In this document: positions 10,238-18,259 of the stretch, piece by piece | Position numbering within the stretch: position 1 is the first letter of the stretch | Layout: the number at the start of each line of letters is the position of its first letter | NCBI RefSeq assembly: GCF_030297015.1 | Contig: NZ_AP028056.1 | Coordinates: forward strand, 692,939-756,938 | Source of the DNA: Brooklawnia propionicigenes | Lineage (GTDB): Bacteria; Actinomycetota; Actinomycetes; Propionibacteriales; Propionibacteriaceae | Direction of reading: 5' to 3' | DNA length: 64,000 nucleotides | Translations under genes and position numbers: made by a program | Notes under the pieces: model-generated | What the model was told of the DNA's origin: nothing | What the model saw: only the letters and a program-made list of their open reading frames with translations | The model's database searches: none

Positions 10238-11716
10238 GTGGACTCTGGCAACATATTCACGCTCGTCGCGATCATGATCTATTTCGCCGCGATGCTCGCC
10301 ATTGGTTTTTGGGCCAACCGGAGAACCAATGATCTCAGCGACTACATGCTCGGTGGACGCAACCTGTCGCCGACTGTTGCCGCGTTGAGCGCTGGGGCAT
10401 CGGACATGTCAGGGTGGCTGATGATGGGCCTGCCGGGCGCCTTGTATGTGACAGGGCTCGCCGATGCCTGGATCGCGATCGGCCTGACTGCCGGCGGATG
10501 GCTGAACTGGAAATTCGTGGCACCGCGGCTGCGCACCTACACCGAGATCGCCCAGAATTCGATCACCATTCCGTCATTCCTGGAGAATCGTCTCAAGGAT
10601 CGCTCCCGCATGCTGCGGGTGATTGCGGGTTCGCTGATCCTGGTGTTCTTCACGTTCTATGTTTCGAGCGGCATGGTGGCAGGCGGGGTCTTCTTCGAGA
10701 ACTCGTTCGGCTCGAGCTATCACCTGGGCATGTTGCTGGTGGCCGGGGTGACGGTCGCCTACACCTTGTTCGGCGGGTTTCTCGGAGCGTCGTATACCGA
10801 CATGATGCAGGGCCTGCTGATGATGGTGGCGCTGCTGCTGGTGCCGATTCTCGGGCTCATCCATGTGGGCGGTCCTGCGGCCATGGTGGATACGGTCACC
10901 CAGGTGAATCCGCACGCGTTCTCACTGTTCGCCGGGACATCGGTTGTCGTCGTGGTGTCCGGCTTGGCGTGGGGGCTGGGCTATTTCGGGCAGCCGCACA
11001 TCATCGTGCGTTTCATGGCGCTGCGTTCGGCTGCGGACGCGACAGCCGGGCGCCGCATCGGCATCGGCTGGATGATCGTGTCGCTGGTGGGCGCTGTGTT
11101 CACCGGGCTGACCGGGCTGGCCTACTTCACTCAGCATCCTGACCTCACCTTGGACAATCCCGAGGCAGTCTTCCTGGCGATGGCGCAGCTCATGTTCCAC
11201 CCGTTCATCGCCGGGTTCGTGCTCGCGGCGGTGCTGGCCGCGATCATGTCGACGGTGTCGTCGCAGCTGATCGTGTGCTCGTCGGCCCTGGTCGAGGACC
11301 TCACCAAGATCGGGCTGAAGCGTGAGCTGAGCCCACGCCTTCAGGTCTGGCTGGGCCGCGGCGGAGTCTTCGTGGTGGCCATCATCGCGATGGCGCTGGC
11401 CTGGACGCAGAACAACACCATCCTCAAGCTGGTGGCGTTCGCCTGGGCCGGCTTCGGTGCCAGCTTCGGGCCGATCATTCTGCTGTCGCTGTTCTGGAAG
11501 CGGCTGACCACGCCGGGCACGATCGCGGGCATGCTGAGCGCCGCCGTGACCGTGTTCGTGTGGCACTACAGCTCGTGGAGCGCGCTGTATGAGATCGTTC
11601 CGGGGTTCATCGTGAACGTCATTGTCGCGGTCGTGGTGTCGCTGCTGACGAAGGCGCCTGATATCGATACCGAGTTCGACGAGGCGGCTGAGTTGGCGGC
11701 GGCTCGGGCGTTCTGA
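10238..11716 (+). CDS. putP: Sodium/proline symporter
   Basis: Sodium-coupled proline uptake by a solute:sodium symporter family protein, 492 residues with about 13 transmembrane segments. The family hallmarks DYMLGGRNL, ALSAGASDMSGWL and AILAAIMSTVSSQLIV-like sequence (here AVLAAIMSTVSSQLIV) match PutP closely. The frame is open from 10088, but GTG at 10238 has AAGGAG seven nt upstream and begins right before the first helix, so it was chosen. The gene is separated from gabT by a terminator and is probably its own unit. Confidence 0.93.
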   Translation: MDSGNIFTLVAIMIYFAAMLAIGFWANRRTNDLSDYMLGGRNLSPTVAALSAGASDMSGWLMMGLPGALYVTGLADAWIAIGLTAGGWLNWKFVAPRLRTYTEIAQNSITIPSFLENRLKDRSRMLRVIAGSLILVFFTFYVSSGMVAGGVFFENSFGSSYHLGMLLVAGVTVAYTLFGGFLGASYTDMMQGLLMMVALLLVPILGLIHVGGPAAMVDTVTQVNPHAFSLFAGTSVVVVVSGLAWGLGYFGQPHIIVRFMALRSAADATAGRRIGIGWMIVSLVGAVFTGLTGLAYFTQHPDLTLDNPEAVFLAMAQLMFHPFIAGFVLAAVLAAIMSTVSSQLIVCSSALVEDLTKIGLKRELSPRLQVWLGRGGVFVVAIIAMALAWTQNNTILKLVAFAWAGFGASFGPIILLSLFWKRLTTPGTIAGMLSAAVTVFVWHYSSWSALYEIVPGFIVNVIVAVVVSLLTKAPDIDTEFDEAAELAAARAF

Positions 11717-11721
11717 GGGGG

Positions 11722-11751
11722 CTTGGCCCAGCGGCGCTAGACGCCGCCAAG
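11722..11751 (+). terminator. Probable terminator after putP
   Basis: Nested inverted repeat: outer arms CTTGG/CCAAG, inner arms CGGCG/CGCCG around a CTAGA loop, with an asymmetric bulge. It begins 6 nt after the putP stop and insulates the CRISPR locus from putP read-through. Confidence 0.6.
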
Positions 11752-11808
11752 GGCAAGGGGCTCCGTCAAGGCAAACTTGATCTTCGTCACGCAGACGGCA
11801 GACTGGAC

Positions 11809-11879
11809 ATACTCCCGGCGCGAGCTGGGATGATCCGTTGTTACTCGGAGCAGGCGGAGTGATCCCCGCGCTAGCGGGG
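11809..11879 (+). ncRNA. crRNA-like regulatory RNA (degenerate repeat - 22-nt pseudo-spacer - degenerate repeat)
   Basis: The segment 11809-11836 aligns without gaps to the array repeat with 22 of 28 identities, and its last ten bases, GGGATGATCC, are identical. Its hairpin changes from CCCCGC/GCGGGG to CCCGGC/GCTGGG, which still pairs (one G-U) and closes a GCGA loop. The segment 11859-11879 matches the first 21 repeat positions at 18 sites and keeps a perfect CCCCGC/GCGGGG stem, then diverges just after the expected Cas6e cut. Between them lies a 22-nt pseudo-spacer (11837-11858), 11 nt shorter than array spacers. A hairpin follows at 11885. The layout is that of Cas-regulating (CreR) or CreA-type RNAs bound by Cascade. 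No strong promoter is visible; TTGATC at 11777-11782 is a weak -35 candidate. Confidence 0.75.
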
Positions 11880-11884
11880 CAAGA

Positions 11885-11920
11885 AGGGCGGCCAGCGCCG
11901 TACAAGGCGAGGGCTGCCCT
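11885..11920 (+). terminator. Hairpin following the crRNA-like RNA
   Basis: Arms AGGGCGGCC (11885-11893) and GGCTGCCCT (11912-11920) pair over 9 bp with one G-U. An inner CGCC/GGCG stem (11896-11899 with 11906-11909) closes a 6-nt loop. It starts 6 nt after the second degenerate repeat and would end a short transcript, although the following bases (CTCTCCC) are not a pure U tract. Confidence 0.6.
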
Positions 11921-11980
11921 CTCCCAGCATGCAACGTCACCTCCCCACGGCACCATGATGAGCCCCGCCAGCAGATGATC

Positions 11981-12004
11981 AATTTGTTTCTGGGAGCAGG
12001 GGTT
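11981..12004 (+). promoter_or_regulatory. Candidate target site of the crRNA-like RNA, upstream of cas3
   Basis: Positions 11983-12004 match the pseudo-spacer at 16 of 22 sites; the core reads TTGTTnCTnGGAGCAGG. AA (11981-11982) lies directly 5' of it, resembling the AA/AAN PAM known for some type I-E systems with 28-nt repeats. With E. coli type I-E numbering (first base counted with the PAM), seed positions 1-5, 7 and 8 all match. Two of the mismatches fall at 6 and 18, positions that are flipped out in Cascade. The site lies 68-91 bp before the cas3 ATG. Binding there should hinder cas3 transcription. This role is inference. Confidence 0.6.
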
Positions 12005-12023
12005 AGGGAGGAGGGTTACACCA

Positions 12024-12052
12024 TTGACAACTGCCTTTGCCGCAACTACCTT
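12024..12052 (+). promoter_or_regulatory. Possible cas operon promoter
   Basis: TTGACA (12024-12029) is a perfect -35 consensus, followed after 17 nt by TACCTT (12047-12052), a poor -10. It would give a very short leader before the Shine-Dalgarno sequence at 12059. An alternative reading is that TTG at 12024 is itself a start codon, with GGGAGGAGGG at 12006-12015 as its ribosome binding site and a promoter further upstream. The sequence does not decide between them. Confidence 0.35.
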
Positions 12053-12071
12053 CTTCTTGAGGAGGCTTCTG

Positions 12072-14888
12072 ATGAGTCCGTTCTACCGTCTCGGTGCGAC
12101 AGTTTCCGAAGTCTGGGCCAAGTCAGACCGAGAGACAGATGCGTGGATGCCGCTAGTCCAGCACTGCGCTGACACAGCCGAAGTGGCACGCATTTACTGG
12201 AATGACCACATGGCCCCCTCAAGTCGCCACGTCGTGGAACGCTGTCTTTCTGAATCGAGCAATTCGGGGGTCGCCGAGGGCCTGGCGCATCGCCTAGCCA
12301 TCTTCCTCGCCGCCTCACACGACATTGGCAAAGCGAGCCCGGCGTTCGCCGTACAGGTGCCCGCGCTCGCCGATCGAATGAGGCAGGTCGGCTTCACCTT
12401 CCCGACGACGGTCACAGACAGTGAACGACGTAGCATGCCTCATTCGACGGTCTCCTATCTACACCTCGAGAACTGGCTCAAGCGCAAGTTCGATCTCCGC
12501 ACAACAGCAAGGGCGAAGACGCTCGCGATCATTCTGGGTGGCCACCACGGGGTTTACCCCTCCCAAGGCCAAGGCGATATACGCAGCAGGCTCGCCGGCC
12601 CTGACCAGATCTGGATAGACACAAGAGATGCCCTGCTAGACGCGGCGCTCAAGACATCGGGGTTGAGCGAGGATGAACTACGCTGGCTGGCCACCGAAGG
12701 ACTCGACCAGCCAAGTCAGCTTGTCCTGACCGCATTCGTGATCGTCTGCGACTGGATCGCATCAAATGCCGATTTCTTCCCATACGTCACGGACCTCACT
12801 CCTGAACAGCGAGCCAGGCGAGCACTAATGGAACTGAGTCTTCCCGAGCCGTGGCACCCAGTTCCTCCGGACAACGACATTCGACTCTTCGAGGAGCGGT
12901 TTGATTTACCTGAGAACGCCGATATCCGACCGGCCCAGCGAGCTGCCATGCGGATCGCGCGCGAGATGTCGCGTCCAGGACTGATCATCATTGAAGCTCC
13001 CACCGGCGAGGGAAAGACCGAGGCCGCCTTCTCCGCGGCCGAGATCCTCGCCGCGAAGTTCGGTTGTGGAGGAGCCCTCATTGCGCTTCCGACACAGGCA
13101 ACCTCCAATGCCATGTTCACTCGAGCGCAGCATTGGCTGCAGAAGTCTGTGCCGAACACGGATGCTGCCAGCATTGCGCTGTGCCATGGCAAGGCTCAAT
13201 TCAATGACGAGTTCCAGCGACTGCGAGAACCCAAGATCACGTCAGTGCACGACGAAGATGGCTACCGAGTAAGCCAATCCGGACTGCGTGCGCACTGGTG
13301 GCTATCCGGGCGGAAGAAGGCGGCACTTGCGGACTTCGTCGTCGGAACAATCGATCAAGTGCTACTTTCGGCGCTCACATCGCGCCATCTGATGCTGAGG
13401 CATCTGGGCATGGCTGGGAAAGTGGTCATCTTGGATGAGGTCCACGCGGCCGACCAATACATGTCTGTCTATCTCGACCGGGCATTGGAGTGGCTTGGCG
13501 CGCTCGGCGTACCAGTCATCGCGCTATCTGCGACGCTACCTCCGGCCCGTCGCGCCGAGATGCTCTCGGCCTATCAGAATGGCCGCGGAGATCAACGCGA
13601 TGATAGGGAGCACACTGCTGAAATGGCCCGCGAAGCCGCAGGCTACCCGCTGCTCACCACCACCGACCTCGCCTCCCCGCCCCGGCCTACACCCCCCTCC
13701 GAACGCACCCGGGCAACACGCGTGACGATGCTGGACGAGGATCCTCAGTCTCTCACCGCACAGATCTTGGAGTCGGTGGAAGAAGGCGGATGCGTCGCCG
13801 TCATTCACAACACAGTGGATCGTGCTCAACAGACTTACCGGCTCCTGAAGCCTGCGCTGGGAGGTGACGTCGTATTGCTTCATTCGCGATTCATCGCCAC
13901 GGACCGTTTGGCCAAGGAAGGTCATCTTGTGGAGCTTCTCGGTCCTGGTGGCAGTCATCGGCCCAAGAGGCTTGTTGTTGTGTCAACACAGGTGCTCGAG
14001 CAATCCCTCGACCTGGATTTTGATGCGATGTTCACCGACATGGCCCCGATTGACGCCCTGATCCAACGCATGGGGCGCTTGCACCGACATGATCGCCCAC
14101 CGGAGACTCGTCCGGTTGCCATGCGCGAAGCGAGGGTGACCATCACCGGGTTCGCTCATCGCGACGGCGCAGCGCCGGAGTTCGTGGAGGGCTCCCAGAG
14201 AGTGTACGGACAATCACTGCTGCTCCGCAGCATGGCTGTTCTCGAATCACACCTCGCGAAACACAAGGGGCTGACTAGCCCCGACGACGTCGCGCCGCTC
14301 GTCCGCGAGGCATACGACCCGGGACTCTCGGTGCCCGTCGGTTGGGAAGACAAGTGGACGGCCGCAGAAATGAAAGCGGAACTAGACCTGAAAGACTTGC
14401 GCAAGCGCGCAAAGCAGGGCTGTGTTGAGCCACCCTCCCATGCCAAAGCGCCCTTACTGGGGTGGGCCGTGTTGCAGGCGCCCGAGAAAGATGAAGAGTC
14501 AGCCATCCAAGCGGTTCGGGACACGGCAAACACCATTGAAGCGGTAGTCGTCGTCCGCGGACGGGATGGCCGGATCCGCTCTCTCCCATGGCTTGACGAA
14601 TATGGGAATGAACAGATCGACCTCGGCACTCAGATCCGCCCGAGTCTGGCGAGAGCCGTGGCCCGCTGCACCGTGAAGCTGCCTTCCTGGATGGCTCAGG
14701 GATCACTCGGCGACAGAATTGTCAGTGCTCTGGAAGAAGATGGTTTCGCGACATGGCAAGAATCACCGTGGCTCAAAGGAGAACTCCCCCTGATCCTCGA
14801 CGAGGACCTTACTCGCGAACTCGACAACTACACCTTGCTCCATGACCATGAACTCGGACTACTAGTCACGAAGGGAAGTCAGGAATGA
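12072..14888 (+). CDS. cas3: CRISPR-associated helicase-nuclease Cas3 (type I-E)
   Basis: Recruited by Cascade to cut and degrade target DNA. N-terminal HD nuclease: the metal-binding pair is H83-D84 (SHDIGK), with PHSTVSY and GGHHG following. The superfamily 2 helicase has Walker A APTGEGKT (309-316), DEVH box (455-458), SATLP motif III and QRMGRLHRH motif VI starting at Q665. Length is 938 residues from the ATG at 12072, which has GAGGAGG 6 nt upstream. An in-frame TTG at 12024 with its own strong Shine-Dalgarno sequence would add 16 residues. It is the first gene of an eight-gene operon, and its stop overlaps the cse1 start by 4 nt. Confidence 0.96.
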   Translation: MSPFYRLGATVSEVWAKSDRETDAWMPLVQHCADTAEVARIYWNDHMAPSSRHVVERCLSESSNSGVAEGLAHRLAIFLAASHDIGKASPAFAVQVPALADRMRQVGFTFPTTVTDSERRSMPHSTVSYLHLENWLKRKFDLRTTARAKTLAIILGGHHGVYPSQGQGDIRSRLAGPDQIWIDTRDALLDAALKTSGLSEDELRWLATEGLDQPSQLVLTAFVIVCDWIASNADFFPYVTDLTPEQRARRALMELSLPEPWHPVPPDNDIRLFEERFDLPENADIRPAQRAAMRIAREMSRPGLIIIEAPTGEGKTEAAFSAAEILAAKFGCGGALIALPTQATSNAMFTRAQHWLQKSVPNTDAASIALCHGKAQFNDEFQRLREPKITSVHDEDGYRVSQSGLRAHWWLSGRKKAALADFVVGTIDQVLLSALTSRHLMLRHLGMAGKVVILDEVHAADQYMSVYLDRALEWLGALGVPVIALSATLPPARRAEMLSAYQNGRGDQRDDREHTAEMAREAAGYPLLTTTDLASPPRPTPPSERTRATRVTMLDEDPQSLTAQILESVEEGGCVAVIHNTVDRAQQTYRLLKPALGGDVVLLHSRFIATDRLAKEGHLVELLGPGGSHRPKRLVVVSTQVLEQSLDLDFDAMFTDMAPIDALIQRMGRLHRHDRPPETRPVAMREARVTITGFAHRDGAAPEFVEGSQRVYGQSLLLRSMAVLESHLAKHKGLTSPDDVAPLVREAYDPGLSVPVGWEDKWTAAEMKAELDLKDLRKRAKQGCVEPPSHAKAPLLGWAVLQAPEKDEESAIQAVRDTANTIEAVVVVRGRDGRIRSLPWLDEYGNEQIDLGTQIRPSLARAVARCTVKLPSWMAQGSLGDRIVSALEEDGFATWQESPWLKGELPLILDEDLTRELDNYTLLHDHELGLLVTKGSQE

Positions 14889-16486
14889 CACCACCCCGCT
14901 TCAACTTGATCGACGACCCCTGGCTCATCGTAAGAAACGTCAATGGCGACACCGAGACGGTCTCCATGCACACCGCGTTCGCGCGGGCTCATGAACTCAG
15001 ACGACTATCAGGAGAGCTGCCCTCCCAAGACTTCGCAGTGCTGCGGATTCTGCTCGCTGTCCTGTACCGCGCAGTTGAGGGATCTGCGCGAGCGGACCCA
15101 CTCGCATACTGGGCAGAGCTGTGGGCCACCGCCGAGTTGCCCCTGCAGGCCATCGACCAGTACCTCGAAGAGTGGCACGATCATTTCTATCTCTTCGACA
15201 AGACCCGGCCCTGGTTCCAAGTCCCCGACTTGGCGGCGACCAATGGTGAAACGAAGCCGGTAGACCTGCTCATCCCCGATTGCCCCATCGCGGGTGGTTT
15301 GTTCAGCATGCGCCGCGGGTACAGCTCGATTTCGCCCGCCGAAGCTGCCAGATGGCTGATCCACTGCCAGGCATATGACATTTCCGGTATCAAGTCCGGC
15401 GCCGTGGGCGATGACCGGGTCAAGGGCGGTAAAGGTTACCCCATCGGAAACGGGTGGGCCGGATGGCTCGGCGGCATCACCGTCACAGGAAGTTCATTGA
15501 GAGAGACACTCCTACTGAACTTCGTGGCGAACAGCTACCAGGATGACGATCTCCCTGTCTGGGAGCTTCCTCAGCTGACTTCCTCAGCTCGCAGGGGTGC
15601 CCAGGGAACCGGCCCGGTTTCTCTGTTCAGCTGGCCTCAACGAAGGATCCGGCTTTTCACCAACGATCAGGGCAACGTGTCTTCGGTTCTGGTGTGCAAC
15701 GGCGACCCAATTGACTACCAGTTCCAGCATGCCCACGAGGTCATGACTGGTTGGCGGCACAGCGTGCCTCAGTCGAAGAAGTTCAACACCGATGTCTTCA
15801 TGCCGCGCCAATTCGACCCGACTGAGAAGCTATGGCGCGGCCTGGATGCACTGCTGCCAGTTCTTCAACAGGATCCCCAATTCCTCCCGGCTCGAGTGCT
15901 GGAGTGGTCTGCCGACCTGGCCGGGAACCGAGTCTTGCCTGACGACCACCTCACGGAAATCGAAACCGTAGGCGTCACCTATGGCGCTCAGTCCGCCTCA
16001 TGGGACGAGATCTTCAGCGACAAACTCGCCTTCAATGTGCGGCTAGCCGCTTCCCACAGCTTCCCAGCCAAAGAGATCGTTTTCTCGGCAGTCGCCCGCG
16101 CCGTCGAGGCAATAAACGCGCTTGGTTCATTGGCTGGCAACCTGCAAGTTGCGGCGGGAGGAGACTACGATTCGGCGGCCGCTGCCGCTCGCGGGAGCGG
16201 CTTCGCCGAAACTGACTCGGACTTCCGCGCATGGCTAGCCACCTTCGATCCCGAAGGTGATCTCGAAGGCCAGCTGCAGCAGTTCACTGATGCTGCCCGA
16301 GACCGCATACTGCGTCTGGCAGAGGGGTATCTGCGAGAGGCAGGCCCCACCGCGTGGGTTGGACGCAAAGTCACCAGGAATAGGCAGGAACACGTCATCA
16401 ATACGGGGCAAGCCGACTCATGGTTTCGCAGATCTCTAGCAAGAGCACTTCCATACGCCGCGTCCGAAGAAGGAGTCAGTGCATGA
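14885..16486 (+). CDS. cse1: Cascade large subunit Cse1/CasA (Cas8e)
   Basis: Recognises the PAM and recruits Cas3 in the type I-E Cascade complex. It is 533 residues, normal for the family. The N-terminus FNLIDDPWLIV and the following LRRLSGELPSQDFAVLRILL are typical of Cse1, and the C-terminal four-helix region is retained. The ATG overlaps the cas3 stop (ATGA), so translation is probably coupled. The protein's PAM loop cannot be read with confidence, so the PAM must be deduced from spacer matches. Confidence 0.93.
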   Translation: MTPPRFNLIDDPWLIVRNVNGDTETVSMHTAFARAHELRRLSGELPSQDFAVLRILLAVLYRAVEGSARADPLAYWAELWATAELPLQAIDQYLEEWHDHFYLFDKTRPWFQVPDLAATNGETKPVDLLIPDCPIAGGLFSMRRGYSSISPAEAARWLIHCQAYDISGIKSGAVGDDRVKGGKGYPIGNGWAGWLGGITVTGSSLRETLLLNFVANSYQDDDLPVWELPQLTSSARRGAQGTGPVSLFSWPQRRIRLFTNDQGNVSSVLVCNGDPIDYQFQHAHEVMTGWRHSVPQSKKFNTDVFMPRQFDPTEKLWRGLDALLPVLQQDPQFLPARVLEWSADLAGNRVLPDDHLTEIETVGVTYGAQSASWDEIFSDKLAFNVRLAASHSFPAKEIVFSAVARAVEAINALGSLAGNLQVAAGGDYDSAAAAARGSGFAETDSDFRAWLATFDPEGDLEGQLQQFTDAARDRILRLAEGYLREAGPTAWVGRKVTRNRQEHVINTGQADSWFRRSLARALPYAASEEGVSA

Positions 16487-17133
16487 CCACACCATCGGTC
16501 AAACCAAGACTTAACCCGTGGGATCTCCCCAGAACCAACCTCGGTAAGTACATATCCCGACGGGCCGCCGAACTGCAGAAGCGTTACTTGGCCCAGAACG
16601 CCGCCGCCAAGGCGACACTGGCGCAACTACGCAACGGAGTCAGGCGCCCGCTCGGAAGTGATGTGCTTGCCTGGGGCGCCATCTTCGACGGATTCCCCCC
16701 TGAGCTCGCTGGTCGAAGTGACGAACCGAATCGCGCCGAAGTTGCCGCACACGCGGCGCTCTCGCTGTTCGCAATTCATATGCAGTCCGCTCGAGAGCCC
16801 ATGCACCTGAACGGCGTGGGTCTCGGCCGCGCCGTCCGCCGCCTATCGAGATCACCGGACGAAAGCGACCCGTCATCACCTGTGATGCGTCGATTCCACG
16901 CTCTCGGGACGTCGGTCGATCTGCCAGAGACCCTCCACCATGCACGCGGACTCGTCCAGCAGCTGCGAGCGGCAGGAATTGGGCTTGACTACGGTCGACT
17001 CGCCGAGGACTTCGCCGGCCTGCAGTCACCCGAGCGGGCGGATGGGGTCCGGCTGCGCTGGGCTCGTGACCTGTACCGCCTTGATCCAACACCCAACGAC
17101 GACAACCCCAATGAACTCAAGGAAGAGAACTGA
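16483..17133 (+). CDS. cse2: Cascade small subunit Cse2/CasB
   Basis: Small, mostly alpha-helical protein present as a dimer in Cascade, where it stabilises the R-loop. It is 216 residues. The typical N-terminal region (KYISRRAAELQKRYL, then ATLAQLRNG) and the FHALGTS segment are seen. The frame is open from 16420 inside cse1, but the ATG at 16483 overlaps the cse1 stop by 4 nt and is preceded by AGAAGGAG, so it is the start. Confidence 0.9.
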   Translation: MTTPSVKPRLNPWDLPRTNLGKYISRRAAELQKRYLAQNAAAKATLAQLRNGVRRPLGSDVLAWGAIFDGFPPELAGRSDEPNRAEVAAHAALSLFAIHMQSAREPMHLNGVGLGRAVRRLSRSPDESDPSSPVMRRFHALGTSVDLPETLHHARGLVQQLRAAGIGLDYGRLAEDFAGLQSPERADGVRLRWARDLYRLDPTPNDDNPNELKEEN

Positions 17134-17134
17134 T

Positions 17135-18259
17135 ATGACCAACACTTTCGTCGACCTGCACGTCATCCAGACCGTGCCGCCGAGCAACATCAACCGCGAT
17201 GACACGGGCAGCCCAAAGACAGCAACATTTGGTGGGGTGCGTCGCGCGCGAGTATCCAGCCAGGCTTGGAAACGCGCGGTGCGTGAGCAGTTCAAGACCG
17301 AACTCGATCCCAACCAACTTGGGGAGCGAACTTTGCTCGTGGTCGACCGAATCGCCGAAATCGTCAAGGAACTCAACCCAGGGCTCAAGGACCGAGCAGT
17401 CGAGTTGAGCAAAGCGGCAGTGAAGGCGGCGGGGATTGACGTTAAGCCTCAGAAAGTCAAGCTCAGCGGCGGCGAGACCACCGAGAGAGAGCAAACGGGC
17501 TATCTGCTGTTCGCCAGCCGTCCTCAGATGCGAGCCCTCGCCGAACTAATTGTGTCGAACCCCGATTCAGTTCCGTCCAAGAAGGATGCGAAGAAGGCTC
17601 TCACTGATGGCGTTTCCATTGACGTTGCACTCTTCGGCCGAATGATCGCAGATGCCCCGGACTTGAACGTTGACGCCTGCGCGCAGGTCGCTCATGCACT
17701 GAGTGTGCACTCCGTGGAGAGCGAATTCGACTATTTCACTGCCGTGGATGACAACAAGTCGGACGAGAACGCGGGCGCCGGAATGATTGGAACGATCGAG
17801 TTCAATTCGTCGACGTTGTATCGCTATGCCAGTATCAACGCGACCGAGCTTGCCCGCGTGCTTGGTAGCGCTGAGGCGGCAGCAAGGGCGGTCGGAGCGT
17901 TCACTCGCGCATTCATCACCTCAATGCCCACTGGCAAGCAGAACACCTTCGCGAACCGTACCTTGCCGGACTTCGTCCTGCTGTCCATTCGTGATGATCA
18001 ACCGGTCAATCTCGTGGGTGCCTTTGAACAGCCGATTTCCACCACTGCTGGGCGAGTCGCTGAGGCCGCTGCGAGACTGGTCAAACGCGATCGCGACATT
18101 GACCAGGCGTATGGCACTCATCCGGTCACGGAGATGGCCCTCGCAGTCGGCGATGCTGCCTCGGCTCTGCGCGATCATGACGAGATTGAGCGCGGGTCTC
18201 TGGACGATCTCGCGCGGCAAGCGAGCGAAGTGGTCTCGGAACGCACTCGGGGTTTGTGA
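17135..18259 (+). CDS. cas7: Cascade backbone subunit Cas7e (CasC/Cse4)
   Basis: Six copies of this protein normally coat the crRNA spacer in type I-E Cascade, each covering 6 nt. It is 374 residues with the RRM-like N-terminus FVDLHVIQTVPPSNINRDD and the FGGVRRARVSSQAWKRA segment, both highly characteristic. The ATG at 17135 lies one nt after the cse2 stop codon, with AAGGAAGAG upstream. Upstream in-frame codons lie inside cse2 and were not used. Confidence 0.95.
   Translation: MTNTFVDLHVIQTVPPSNINRDDTGSPKTATFGGVRRARVSSQAWKRAVREQFKTELDPNQLGERTLLVVDRIAEIVKELNPGLKDRAVELSKAAVKAAGIDVKPQKVKLSGGETTEREQTGYLLFASRPQMRALAELIVSNPDSVPSKKDAKKALTDGVSIDVALFGRMIADAPDLNVDACAQVAHALSVHSVESEFDYFTAVDDNKSDENAGAGMIGTIEFNSSTLYRYASINATELARVLGSAEAAARAVGAFTRAFITSMPTGKQNTFANRTLPDFVLLSIRDDQPVNLVGAFEQPISTTAGRVAEAAARLVKRDRDIDQAYGTHPVTEMALAVGDAASALRDHDEIERGSLDDLARQASEVVSERTRGL

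Larger units (their letters stand above)
11717..12071. other. Intergenic control region upstream of cas3
   Basis: About 355 bp with no convincing protein gene; the open frames on either strand lack start signals. It contains, in order, the putP terminator, a crRNA-like RNA gene (two degenerate repeats around a short pseudo-spacer), a strong hairpin, a site that partly matches the pseudo-spacer, and the start signals of cas3. No small toxin frame with a ribosome binding site was recognised. Confidence 0.6.

Noticed and set aside
11880-12023. A CreT-like toxin gene controlled by the crRNA-like RNA
   Set aside because: No mini-ORF with a ribosome binding site is evident between the RNA and cas3, and the target lies next to cas3, so direct cas regulation is the simpler reading.
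12020-12035. GTTGTCA on the minus strand as the target of the pseudo-spacer seed
   Set aside because: Only five consecutive bases match; expected by chance in this region. The site at 11983-12004 is far better.
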